A stretch of 6,791 bases of DNA, taken from NCBI GenBank assembly GCA_003537495.1, contig DPSB01000362.1:1-6791 (forward strand), in the 5' to 3' direction. Shown piece by piece: positions 1 through 6,653 of the stretch. Made by a program: the position numbers and the translations under genes. Below the pieces are notes generated by a model. It made no database searches. It saw only the letters and a list, made by a program, of their open reading frames with translations, and was not told the origin of the DNA. Each line of letters begins with the position of its first letter. Position 1 is the first letter of the stretch. The DNA is from Cytophagales bacterium. Lineage in GTDB: Bacteria; Bacteroidota; Bacteroidia; Cytophagales; Cyclobacteriaceae.

Positions 1-2496
1 TGGGATGTTATTGAAGACGAAAGCAAAGCCAATCGTTGGCTATTGTTAATGGCTTATATGGTTGGGCTTTCCATTGGGGTACACTTGTTAAACCTGGTGG
101 CTTTACCTGCGTTGGGATTAATCTACTATTTCAAAAAATTCAAAACTTCGGTTTGGGGTATTATCGCCACACTGGCTATTAGCGGTGGATTAGTTTTATT
201 TATTAACGATTTTATTGTTCCAGGCTTGCCTACCATTGCTGGTCACTTTGAAGTATTCTTTGTAAACACATTGGGTTTATTCTTTGGCTCCGGTGCGCTT
301 GTCTTTTTCTTACTGGTAGTTGGTGGCTTAGCTTACGGAATCTACGCAACACAAAAACAAGGCCGCGTGGTGTTGAACACGTTCCTATTGGCTACCACTT
401 TTATTTTGATTGGCTACGCATCGTACACAACTGTATTGATTCGTTCTAACTACGATACACTCATCAACGAAAACGCACCAAAAGATGTAATGAGTTTTAT
501 CCGCTACCTGAAGCGTGAACAATATGGTAGCCGTCCGTTATTATACGGAGCCTATTTTACAGCACGCCCGGTTGATATTAAATATGGCGCACCCATCTAT
601 ACTAAAGGCAAAGACAAATACGAAATCAGCGACCGCAAGTTTTCCTATGTGTACGAAGAAGGTTCTGAAACGCTCTTACCGCGTGCCTGGAGTTCGGATC
701 AGGCACAAGCCTACAAAAGTGCAATGGGATTACGCACGTATAAAGATGCGCAAGGTCGTGAACAGATTGTACAGCCCACGTTTGGTCAAAATCTTACGTT
801 CATGTTTCAACACCAGATCGGCACCATGTATATGCGCTACTTCATGTGGAACTTTGCCGGTCGCGAAAGCGATGAACAAGGTGCTGATTGGTTAAGCCCT
901 ATTGGTGCGGCTAAAGATGTGCCGGCAGCATTGGCAACCAACAAAGGCCGCAACAATTTCTTTATGATTCCTTTTGTGTTGGGATTGATCGGTATGTTCT
1001 ATCAGTTCGTAAAAGACACCAAAAACTTTTCTGTTGTTGCGCTTCTTTTCGTGATGCTGGGGGTTGCGATAGTTGTTTACCTTAACTCACCCCCTACCGA
1101 ACCCCGCGAGCGCGATTACATCTATGCCGGTTCGTACTATGCCTATGCCTTCTGGATTGGATTAGCCGTGATTGGTTTGTATGAACTGCTCGGCATGGTT
1201 ATTAAAAATGGAAGGGTAGCTGCCATTGCGGCATCGCTAATTGGTCTTGCCGCACCAGCCATCATGGCTGCCGAAGGTTGGGACGATCACGATCGTTCAA
1301 ACCGGTACTTTTCGGTTGATTCCGCTCATAACTATCTTAACTCGTGCGGGCCACAAGCCGTAATTTATACTGGTGGCGATAACGATACGTTCCCGCTTTG
1401 GTACGCTCAGGAAGTAGAAGGCAACCGTACCGATATGCGCGCAGTGGTTTTGAGTTACTATAACACCGATTGGTATATTGAACAAACCATGCGAAAAGCG
1501 TATGAGTCGGAGCCAATACCTTATACATTAAGCAAACACCAATATCGCCAAGGTGGCCCTAACGATTACCTGATGTATGCTGACTTCAAAGTAAAGAGCA
1601 TTGATGCCAAAGAATTCATCGGACTTATTTCGAAAGATTATGCGCAATTGCGCGATGATGATCGTAACCTCGTACCCAGTAGAATTTTTACACTCAATAT
1701 CGACAAAGCAGATTTACGGGCGCGTGGTATTATTCCTGCGCGGTTAGATAGCTTGCTGGTAGACCAGATGCAGATCCGGTTGTTGAAAAATACGTTGGAG
1801 AAAAAAGATCTGGCCATTCTGGATTTTTTAGTAACCAATAATTGGGAACGTCCTATTTATCTTAATCAAACTTCGCTTTCGCAGATTAACATTGATTTAA
1901 GTCCGTACGCCATACAAGAAGGTAATGCGTATCGCATTCTCCCTATCCGCAATCCACGGCAGGATCGGGAATATCTGGTAGATACCGAAAAGACTTACGA
2001 TAATATGATTAACAAATTCCGCTACCGCGAACTGGATAACGAGAAGGTTTATTACAGCGAGGACTATCGCAATTTTGTATTGAACCACCGCAGTGCCCTC
2101 AACTCGCTTGCCGAAGCATTGGTAGATGAAGGCCAGATGGAAAAGGCAAATACTGTATTAGAATTCTCGATAACCAAAATGCCAGATCGTGTAATCCCTT
2201 ACGATCACACTACTGCATCTCTGGTTGACTTATTCTTTCAGGTTGGCCAAAAAGAAAAGGCCCTTGAAATAGCCAAACTACTAGGCGACCGTGCTGAAGA
2301 AATGGCCACTTATTTAGTGGACGAAAACACTGGATTGAGTCAGGAACTACGTAGAAATATTTTCATTCTTAACTCCTTGCAACAAACGCTTTATGAAAAT
2401 GGCGAAATGGAGTTGGGTAAAAAGTATGAAGATGCCTTCAACAACTTGTTGGCAAGACTGCAGATTGGTGGCGCAGTAGATAGAGGAGATTATTGA
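1..2496 (+). CDS. GT117 / DUF2723 family multi-pass membrane glycosyltransferase-like protein, 5'-truncated by the window edge
   Basis: The frame is open from base 1, so the start lies upstream; 831 residues are present and family members, as I recall them, are about 1000-1100. The first 150 residues hold about four membrane segments. About four more follow between residues 318 and 425, after a large non-membrane loop. Family-typical motifs are PPTEPRERDY near residues 364-373, DDHDRSNR near 428-435 and GGDNDTFPLWYAQE near 458-471. The C-terminal 370 or so residues are soluble; residues 695-770 form helical, TPR-like repeats (SLAEALVDEGQMEKANTVLE, then QKEKALEIAKLLGDRAEEM). DUF2723 proteins are classed as GT-C type glycosyltransferases related to protein O-mannosyltransferases, which use a polyprenyl-phosphate sugar at the cytoplasmic membrane. 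A role in envelope or protein O-glycosylation is inferred. The first periplasmic loop, where GT-C enzymes carry the catalytic acidic residue, is outside the window. Family confidence is high; the substrate is unknown. Confidence 0.9.
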   Translation, partial: WDVIEDESKANRWLLLMAYMVGLSIGVHLLNLVALPALGLIYYFKKFKTSVWGIIATLAISGGLVLFINDFIVPGLPTIAGHFEVFFVNTLGLFFGSGALVFFLLVVGGLAYGIYATQKQGRVVLNTFLLATTFILIGYASYTTVLIRSNYDTLINENAPKDVMSFIRYLKREQYGSRPLLYGAYFTARPVDIKYGAPIYTKGKDKYEISDRKFSYVYEEGSETLLPRAWSSDQAQAYKSAMGLRTYKDAQGREQIVQPTFGQNLTFMFQHQIGTMYMRYFMWNFAGRESDEQGADWLSPIGAAKDVPAALATNKGRNNFFMIPFVLGLIGMFYQFVKDTKNFSVVALLFVMLGVAIVVYLNSPPTEPRERDYIYAGSYYAYAFWIGLAVIGLYELLGMVIKNGRVAAIAASLIGLAAPAIMAAEGWDDHDRSNRYFSVDSAHNYLNSCGPQAVIYTGGDNDTFPLWYAQEVEGNRTDMRAVVLSYYNTDWYIEQTMRKAYESEPIPYTLSKHQYRQGGPNDYLMYADFKVKSIDAKEFIGLISKDYAQLRDDDRNLVPSRIFTLNIDKADLRARGIIPARLDSLLVDQMQIRLLKNTLEKKDLAILDFLVTNNWERPIYLNQTSLSQINIDLSPYAIQEGNAYRILPIRNPRQDREYLVDTEKTYDNMINKFRYRELDNEKVYYSEDYRNFVLNHRSALNSLAEALVDEGQMEKANTVLEFSITKMPDRVIPYDHTTASLVDLFFQVGQKEKALEIAKLLGDRAEEMATYLVDENTGLSQELRRNIFILNSLQQTLYENGEMELGKKYEDAFNNLLARLQIGGAVDRGDY

Positions 2497-2581
2497 AAAA
2501 AACCGCCAAGACACTGAGGCGCTAAGTCTTTGATTAATCCAAGAAGAAATACTTTGCGGCTTTGTGTCTTTGCGGTTAATA
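2497..2581. terminator. Long imperfect palindrome between convergent genes, probable (bi)directional terminator
   Basis: The arms at 2501-2526 and 2552-2577 are 26 bases each. They match at 21 of 26 positions as an inverted repeat, or 22 pairs with one G-U, around a 25-base spacer that itself contains GATTAATC. Read on the minus strand, the hairpin begins four bases after the methyltransferase stop codon and ends in GGCGG followed by seven T, the layout of an intrinsic terminator. On the plus strand no U-run follows, so termination of the GT117 transcript is less certain. The right arm is built from 8-mers (CTTTGCGG, CTTTGTGT, CTTTGCGG), which suggests a dispersed repeat unit. Confidence 0.6.
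2501..2577. repeat. Inverted repeat built of degenerate 8-base units
   Basis: The right arm (2552-2577) reads as three tandem octamers of the CTTTGCGG type plus TT. The left arm, read on the opposite strand, is a more diverged copy (CTTAGCGC, CTCAGTGT, CTTGGCGG plus TT). The unequal divergence of the 8-mers and the intergenic position between converging genes resemble the short dispersed palindromes found in many Bacteroidota genomes. That family assignment is from memory and untested. No transposase or target-site duplication is visible. Confidence 0.5.
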
Positions 2582-3358
2582 TTACTTCCTAACAATCAAA
2601 AATAAATCCAGTGCCTGCGTAGCATCATCTACCAACAGATAATCTTCGTGGCGAATACTGGCTACCAATTCATCCGAAGCATCTTTGAGTTTATTCCGAT
2701 TAAGTCGGTTCATAAACTCGTAAGGCACGCGCAACCACGAGGCTGGTAATTTGTATTGAAGATTAAACACATCCCAACGCATCAGTTTATCTACCGATTT
2801 TTTATTGCGTTCGTAATACTCCATCACTTTGGTATTACCACCAATGCCCTTCATGGTAACCTCGCTAAAAAATTGTTGGGCTAAATGAGTGAGCTCTGCA
2901 GCAGTATACTCGCGCACGTGCCATGGGTTTCGCGAAAGTGATAATGGCCGGTTAGGTGTAGTAAGCAGTGCAAGACCTCCGGGTTTAAGCACGCGGTGAA
3001 TTTCTTTCAGAAAAAGTTTATCGTTTTCAATGTGTTCAATCACCTGAAAACTAACAATCGAATCGAAACTATTATCGGCAAAAACAGAAAGTGGTGGAAT
3101 ATTGCCGCTGTGAAATACCCCTTGCGGATATTTCAATTTTAAGCCTTCAATAACCGGTTCAATCTTATCGATAGCCGTATAATGGTTTATGGCCGGTAAA
3201 AGCCAATCAATACCCCGGCCTTCACCACAACCCACTTCCAGCAATTTTCCGGAAACGAATTGTGGGGCCAGTACGTATGCTTTTAATAAGCGCTGGTGAA
3301 TTGGATTATCGGAAGGGATTGATTCTGAAGTTATTTCTGTTGTATAAACCGATGCCAT
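2582..3358 (-). CDS. Class I SAM-dependent methyltransferase (Methyltransf_11-like)
   Basis: This is a 258-residue soluble protein with a Rossmann-type methyltransferase core. Motif I is LLEVGCGEGRG at residues 39-49 (SAM binding). The acidic residue ending strand 2 is D64 in AIDKIEP. FDSIVSFQVIEHIEN at 98-112 is the typical strand 4 and post-motif region, and LKPGGLALLTTPN at 124-136 follows. The segment NPWHVREYTAAEL at 144-156 resembles methyltransferases found near polysaccharide and envelope genes, which hints at a glycan or small-molecule substrate, but the substrate cannot be read from sequence. The start at the ATG at 3358 (MASVYTTEITSE) is preferred over an upstream in-frame TTG at 3379. 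The TTG would sit on a -7-like box, and the extra residues (RHIFFR) look like translated AT-rich leader. The gene converges on the GT117 gene and diverges from the GWxTD gene. Confidence 0.88.
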   Translation of the reverse strand: MASVYTTEITSESIPSDNPIHQRLLKAYVLAPQFVSGKLLEVGCGEGRGIDWLLPAINHYTAIDKIEPVIEGLKLKYPQGVFHSGNIPPLSVFADNSFDSIVSFQVIEHIENDKLFLKEIHRVLKPGGLALLTTPNRPLSLSRNPWHVREYTAAELTHLAQQFFSEVTMKGIGGNTKVMEYYERNKKSVDKLMRWDVFNLQYKLPASWLRVPYEFMNRLNRNKLKDASDELVASIRHEDYLLVDDATQALDLFLIVRK

Positions 3359-3376
3359 TCGAAAAAAAATATGGCG

Positions 3377-3384
3377 CAAAAATA
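3377..3384 (-). promoter_or_regulatory. Probable -7 promoter box of the methyltransferase gene
   Basis: On the minus strand the octamer reads TATTTTTG, a full match to the Bacteroidota -7 consensus TAnnTTTG. It lies 18 bases before the ATG at 3358, giving a leader of about 10-12 bases, common in this phylum. No convincing TTTG -33 box sits at the right distance, so the call rests on one element. It also argues that the TTG at 3379 is not the start codon. Confidence 0.45.
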
Positions 3385-3409
3385 ACGTAATCTATTAGAA
3401 TTATCGTTT

Positions 3410-3417
3410 TACCTTTA
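3410..3417 (+). promoter_or_regulatory. Possible -7 promoter box of the GWxTD gene
   Basis: TACCTTTA matches seven of the eight positions of TAnnTTTG and sits 18 bases before the ATG at 3436, the same spacing as the divergent box on the other strand. No clear -33 element is visible. If both boxes are real, two divergent promoters share the 77-base gap. Confidence 0.35.
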
Positions 3418-3435
3418 AACACCAAAATACGCAGT

Positions 3436-4593
3436 ATGAATCGCTTTTTGTTATTTCTGTTCTTCGTTCCCGCACTCAGCATGGCACAACCCATTACCGG
3501 GTTAAACTTTCGCGAATGGTATAACCCCGATGCAGAAATTGCTGTTGCCTTTGATGTGGTGCGACTATCCAATCAAATGGTGGTAGATTTTACCATCAGT
3601 TCCCGCCAACTGCCTTTGGAAAAGTATTCTATTACCTGGGAGCGTAGAGACACCTACACCCAACGCGATGGCAACGCGCTTGCCGAAACTCCGGTTGGTG
3701 TAGTTGATTCAGAAAAACAAAAAAAAGGTAGCTGGACTTTTCCGGTTCCGCCTGCTTCGTGGTTGCTGGTTGCAAAAGTTACCAACATAGAAAGCAAAAC
3801 CTCGTGGACATACTTTAAACAAATAGATCCAAAATATCCGGCTAACGGCTGGCTTGAAAAAGATGGGCAAAAACTACAGCAGAAATTTCTGACTCTGAAA
3901 AAATCCTATCAGGTAAAAAGTTATAGCGAAGCACCTTTGTTTGTTTCCGTTTATTTCAACGACTTTAAACCCGCCACACCACCATTTGCCGATCAGGTTG
4001 ATCAGGTTGATCGGTTTATGTTTTATGATTCTACTTTTCGGCTGGCGGTAGGCGAAATGTTTACACCAACACGGCCCGGTGTGTATTTGATTCAGCGCGA
4101 TACCAATGCAGCCGAAGGTTTTGCTTTTCTGGGTGTAACCGATATTTATCCGAAGTTTTCTTCCATTGCCGACCTGGCCGAGCCGCTTTTATATGTTACC
4201 ACCAGCGATGAGTTTGCTCAAATAGACCTTGCCGGCAACGACAAAGCAAAATTTGATAAAGTAATTCTGGATGTTACGGGCGATCGCGAGCGCGCTAAAA
4301 ATTTTATGCGCAGTTACTTTCGCAGAGTAGAATTAGCCAACAATTATTTTACGTCTTACAAGCACGGTTGGAAAACCGATCGCGGTATGATTTACCTGAT
4401 TTTTGGTTTGCCTGATGAAGTAAGCATAAACGATGGCACCGAAACGTGGTTCTATAAATCTTCGCGTACACGATTCACTTTCGTGAAGCGAGGTAGCGTG
4501 TACGATCCGGGGCATTACGTGCTGCTGCGCGATAAACGATTTGCTGAGACTTGGTTTAGCACCATTGACCTCTGGCGCAAAAGCAGATTTTAG
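3436..4593 (+). CDS. Secreted GWxTD domain-containing protein of unknown function
   Basis: The product has 385 residues. Residues 1-17 are a type I signal peptide (hydrophobic FLLFLFFVPAL, then SMA before Q18), so the protein is exported to the periplasm or outer membrane; no lipobox cysteine is present. The region from about 20 to 240 is rich in beta strands and may hold Ig-like or jelly-roll-like domains, which is inferred. The C-terminal part carries the diagnostic GWKTD at 311-315, preceded by helical residues 283-310 (FMRSYFRRVELANNYFTSYK) and followed by RGMIYLIFGLPDEV. This is the pattern of the GWxTD domain family, whose function is not established. A 9-base in-frame tandem repeat gives DQVDQVD near residues 187-192. 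Translation ends with TAG, and the rlmB promoter box follows at once, which shows that TAG works as a normal stop here. The gene is probably transcribed from its own promoter; cotranscription with rlmB by readthrough is possible. Confidence 0.85.
   Translation: MNRFLLFLFFVPALSMAQPITGLNFREWYNPDAEIAVAFDVVRLSNQMVVDFTISSRQLPLEKYSITWERRDTYTQRDGNALAETPVGVVDSEKQKKGSWTFPVPPASWLLVAKVTNIESKTSWTYFKQIDPKYPANGWLEKDGQKLQQKFLTLKKSYQVKSYSEAPLFVSVYFNDFKPATPPFADQVDQVDRFMFYDSTFRLAVGEMFTPTRPGVYLIQRDTNAAEGFAFLGVTDIYPKFSSIADLAEPLLYVTTSDEFAQIDLAGNDKAKFDKVILDVTGDRERAKNFMRSYFRRVELANNYFTSYKHGWKTDRGMIYLIFGLPDEVSINDGTETWFYKSSRTRFTFVKRGSVYDPGHYVLLRDKRFAETWFSTIDLWRKSRF
3991..4017 (+). repeat. 9-base in-frame tandem repeat inside the GWxTD gene
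   Basis: GATCAGGTT occurs twice in a row (3991-3999 and 4000-4008), followed by a partial third copy, GATCGGTTT. It encodes DQV-DQV-DRF and adds three residues without shifting the frame. It fits slippage in a surface loop. Confidence 0.7.
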
Positions 4594-4608
4594 AGTGGCT
4601 CGTTTTTA

Positions 4609-4616
4609 TACCTTTG
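4609..4616 (+). promoter_or_regulatory. Probable -7 promoter box of rlmB
   Basis: TACCTTTG is a perfect match to the Bacteroidota -7 consensus TAnnTTTG and lies 14 bases before the ATG at 4631. A T-rich stretch at 4588-4591 about 17 bases upstream could act as a weak -33 box. The predicted leader is only about 8-10 bases, with no Shine-Dalgarno sequence, as is usual in this phylum. Confidence 0.5.
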
Positions 4617-4630
4617 CCTAAATTTTCTTC

Positions 4631-5374
4631 ATGGAAAAATCGGAAATGATTTTTGGTACCCGGGCTGTAATGGAAGCCATTAAAGCCAAGCGCGAAATTG
4701 AAAAGATTTTTGTTCAAGCTGGCCTGAACAACGATCTGATTAAAGAACTGATCCAGGTTGCAAAAGCGAATGCTGTACCGTTTACGTTCGTTCCTCAACA
4801 AAAACTCAACCGGCTATCAACCAAAAATCACCAGGGTGTAATTTGTATACTGGCCACAGTAAGCTATGCTAACCTGGAAGGCATTATCGATAAAGCATAC
4901 CAGGAAGGCCGTGAACCATTTCTTTTAATTGTAGATCGGGTAACCGATGTACGCAACTTTGGTGCCCTGGCCCGCACGGCCGAGTGTGCCGGGTTGGATG
5001 CCATTATTATGGGCGATAGTGGCAATGCACCTATAACAGGCGATGCCATGAAAACATCAGCCGGAGCATTAAGTCATTTACCGGTTTGCCGAGTTAAGGA
5101 CATGAAAAAGACGTTGCATTTTTTACGCGAAAGTGGCATTCAGATTATTGCATGTACTGAAAAAGCAAGTGACCTGCTTTACGATCTTGATCTGAACACA
5201 CCGCTTGCATTGATTGTTGGCTCGGAAGAAGATGGCATCTCGCCTCAACTTTTAAAAGAAGCTGATCGGTTGGCTAAAATTCCGATGAAGGGAAAGATCA
5301 GCTCTCTTAATGTTTCAGTGGCAGCGGGTATTTCGATTTATGAAGCGCTAAGGCAAAGAAGTCTGAAGAAATAA
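4631..5374 (+). CDS. rlmB: 23S rRNA (guanosine(2251)-2'-O)-methyltransferase RlmB (SpoU/TrmH family)
   Basis: This 247-residue cytoplasmic enzyme has the usual RlmB length. By family it uses SAM to methylate the 2'-OH of G2251 (E. coli numbering) in the peptidyl-transferase P-loop of 23S rRNA. Residues 5-75 form the N-terminal substrate-binding domain, starting with the typical IFGTRAVMEAI and ending in NHQGVIC. The SPOUT trefoil-knot domain follows, with motif 1 at 101-117 (DRVTDVRNFGALARTA, including N109 and R115), motif 2 at 196-204 (VGSEEDGIS) and motif 3 at 217-240 (IPMKGKISSLNVSVAAGIS). The residue before the RN of motif 1 is Val rather than the Pro common in proteobacterial members; I do not expect this to affect activity. 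The ATG at 4631 is chosen because it follows a -7 box and begins the family's conserved N-terminus. TrmH-type tRNA methylation is an alternative, but the N-terminal domain favours RlmB. Confidence 0.92.
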   Translation: MEKSEMIFGTRAVMEAIKAKREIEKIFVQAGLNNDLIKELIQVAKANAVPFTFVPQQKLNRLSTKNHQGVICILATVSYANLEGIIDKAYQEGREPFLLIVDRVTDVRNFGALARTAECAGLDAIIMGDSGNAPITGDAMKTSAGALSHLPVCRVKDMKKTLHFLRESGIQIIACTEKASDLLYDLDLNTPLALIVGSEEDGISPQLLKEADRLAKIPMKGKISSLNVSVAAGISIYEALRQRSLKK

Positions 5375-5399
5375 ACTTGTGTCAACATAATGCACGGGC

Positions 5400-6008
5400 C
5401 TACTCCATCTTACCAAAGAGGCTATATTTTACCAGAAAGTGAATCCTTGTTAGCGGTGAAGCTAATTGTGCATTTCCGGATATACCGGCATTTCGCTCAA
5501 ACATTAACTCAAAGTTTAGTTTTTTCACCTGATAGGAAATTGAAGCAGTGGCCCCAAATTTAAATTTACTAGAAACAAATTCTCTTTGCCGGGGAGGAGT
5601 TGAGGGGTAAATTACTTGCCAGTTGGCGTCAGAAGTAGAAATGAAAACAGGCATCCCCCCCACTGCCAGATTTAAAGGAATTGTACGAAAAGGTTTTAAG
5701 CCAAGGTTCAGGTTACCACCAATCCAATGATGTCGAAAGGTAAAATTTGATTCAGTGTTAGTGACTTCATCAAAATGATTTCCCTGTACATTAAGATTAG
5801 AGTATAGCAAGAACAAGCGAAAAGATAGATTGTCTCTTCTCAAAGATTTAAACTCCAAACCAGCACCAAGGCTTGGGGACACTTTAGCCGCTTCAAAATC
5901 ACCTTTAACTAACGCGTTATAAGCCGGAAAATCAGAACGAAATTTTAGGAAGGGTTGATTAACCCCAACCATGCCAAATAAATCTACCCGGAAGTTTTTT
6001 ACATCCTG
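5400..6008 (-). CDS. C-terminal part: outer-membrane beta-barrel domain, in frame after the TAG
   Basis: These 202 codons follow the internal stop in the same frame; the first ATG is at 5972. Alternating hydrophobic and polar residues mark amphipathic strands, such as LSFRLFLLYSNLNV, FTFRHHWIGGNLNLGL, NLAVGGMPVFIST, KFKFGATASISYQV, KLNFELMFERN and IHFLVKYSLF. The pattern fits a small barrel of about 8-10 strands, of the kind grouped as outer membrane beta-barrel (PF13568-like). A start at 5972 would fall inside the first strand and leave no signal peptide, so independent function is unlikely. The family assignment rests on pattern only. Confidence 0.6.
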   Translation of the reverse strand, partial: QDVKNFRVDLFGMVGVNQPFLKFRSDFPAYNALVKGDFEAAKVSPSLGAGLEFKSLRRDNLSFRLFLLYSNLNVQGNHFDEVTNTESNFTFRHHWIGGNLNLGLKPFRTIPLNLAVGGMPVFISTSDANWQVIYPSTPPRQREFVSSKFKFGATASISYQVKKLNFELMFERNAGISGNAQLASPLTRIHFLVKYSLFGKME

Positions 6009-6011
6009 CTA
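6009..6011 (-). other. In-frame TAG (amber) separating the two halves of the beta-barrel gene
   Basis: On the minus strand the codons read ATA ACT ACC TAG CAG GAT GTA. A single substitution, for instance from CAG, AAG, TAT or TAC, would make the stop. The downstream codons are intact. TAG also ends the GWxTD gene and this gene itself, so genome-wide amber recoding is unlikely. Confidence 0.85.
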
Positions 6012-6653
6012 GGTAGTTATTTCCTCTCCAGAGCATCTGCTAAATTTAGCAAAGAGTTTCTCCAGATCGCGCTGGTTGTACATAACACTTTCTATGCTTG
6101 ATGTTAAATCAGGGCATTGTTTAAATAATGTTTTCAATTGACCAATATAGGTTCTGTTCTCTGCTGCAAAGGTCTTCGTGGACGACAGTTGTAATCTGTC
6201 CACTAAATACCTTTTATAAACAAGTTGCTCAATAGGGTTAGAACCATCGCTGGAGAAAAAATAAACCCATCCGTTCTTGTTTTTATAATGATACAGAATT
6301 TTGCTGCCCCTGAAAAGTACACGAAGAAACAAGGTGTCTTGTTTAAACTGAGGGGTTGACGAGTAGTCAAGATTTTGCGTGTTAGCGACCGAGTGATCTA
6401 CATTTACAATTGCACTTTCATAAAATTCATTTGCAACATAAAATGACTTTATATCCAGTGGTTTGTATTTCTTTTTAACCCCCTTACTCTCAAACCCAAC
6501 ATGATCGGGCGATGTATTCCATCGGGCTGCACTAAATAGACCTCTTATCGTATCACCCACATTGGTAATGATATAACCTTCATTTCTGGTTTTTTGTCCA
6601 GATGCGCTTTCCGATAATACTAAAATAAATAAGGTAAGATAGAAAAACTTCAT
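6009..6653 (-). CDS. N-terminal part: signal peptide plus GDTI-type domain, ends at the premature TAG
   Basis: This piece of 214 residues starts with a type I signal peptide (MKFFYLTLFILVLSESASG, cut before Q20). Residues 26-38 read GYIITNVGDTIRG, a motif shared by many uncharacterised secreted Bacteroidota proteins. Several beta strands follow (for example DTLFLRVLFRGSKILYHY, 106-123, and WVYFFSSDG, 129-137). Residues 165-210 are helical and include C180 and C207, which could form a disulfide in the periplasm (inferred). In family members this linker leads directly into a beta-barrel, here found beyond the stop. If translated alone, the product would be a small soluble periplasmic protein without its membrane anchor. 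The ATG at 6653 is chosen because it begins the signal peptide. Confidence 0.7.
   Translation of the reverse strand: MKFFYLTLFILVLSESASGQKTRNEGYIITNVGDTIRGLFSAARWNTSPDHVGFESKGVKKKYKPLDIKSFYVANEFYESAIVNVDHSVANTQNLDYSSTPQFKQDTLFLRVLFRGSKILYHYKNKNGWVYFFSSDGSNPIEQLVYKRYLVDRLQLSSTKTFAAENRTYIGQLKTLFKQCPDLTSSIESVMYNQRDLEKLFAKFSRCSGEEITT

Larger units (their letters stand above)
5400..6653 (-). pseudogene. Secreted beta-barrel outer-membrane protein gene interrupted by an in-frame TAG
   Basis: A single frame runs from the ATG at 6653 to the TAG at 5400-5402. It would encode 416 residues plus one internal TAG at codon 215 (6009-6011). The start positions of the two apparent ORFs differ by 681 bases, exactly 227 codons, and the 12 codons after the stop (QDVKNFRVDLFG) are open, so no frameshift is involved. 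The joined protein has the familiar Bacteroidota order: signal peptide (1-19), a 'GYIITNVGDTIRG' domain, a Cys-containing helical linker (LFKQCPDL to FSRCSGE), then an outer-membrane beta-barrel. Its length is typical for that architecture, from memory. The downstream half alone would have no signal peptide and could not be exported. The gene converges on rlmB with 25 bases between stops. The DNA is visibly more AT-rich than the genes to the left. Function is unknown. A sequencing error in place of a true mutation cannot be excluded. Confidence 0.75.

Noticed and set aside
515..895. A 126-codon plus-strand ORF inside the GT117 gene
   Set aside because: It lies out of frame within a well-conserved gene, is rich in Lys, Arg and Thr with no domain pattern, and has no start signal.
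2347..2595. A minus-strand 82-codon ORF across the end of the GT117 gene and the palindrome
   Set aside because: It overlaps the palindrome and the coding region antisense, and its sequence shows no recognisable protein features.
3306..3572. A minus-strand 88-codon ORF over the divergent promoter region
   Set aside because: It covers two promoter-like boxes and the starts of two well-supported genes, and has no protein-like pattern.
4556..4801. A minus-strand 81-codon ORF antisense to the rlmB start
   Set aside because: It is a shadow of the rlmB reading frame.
5375..5399. A terminator between rlmB and the beta-barrel gene
   Set aside because: The 25-base gap has no stable hairpin and no T-run.
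6009..6011. Genome-wide recoding of TAG, as in some phages of Bacteroidota
   Set aside because: The GWxTD gene ends at TAG directly before the rlmB promoter box, and the beta-barrel gene itself ends at TAG; there are no phage genes in the window.
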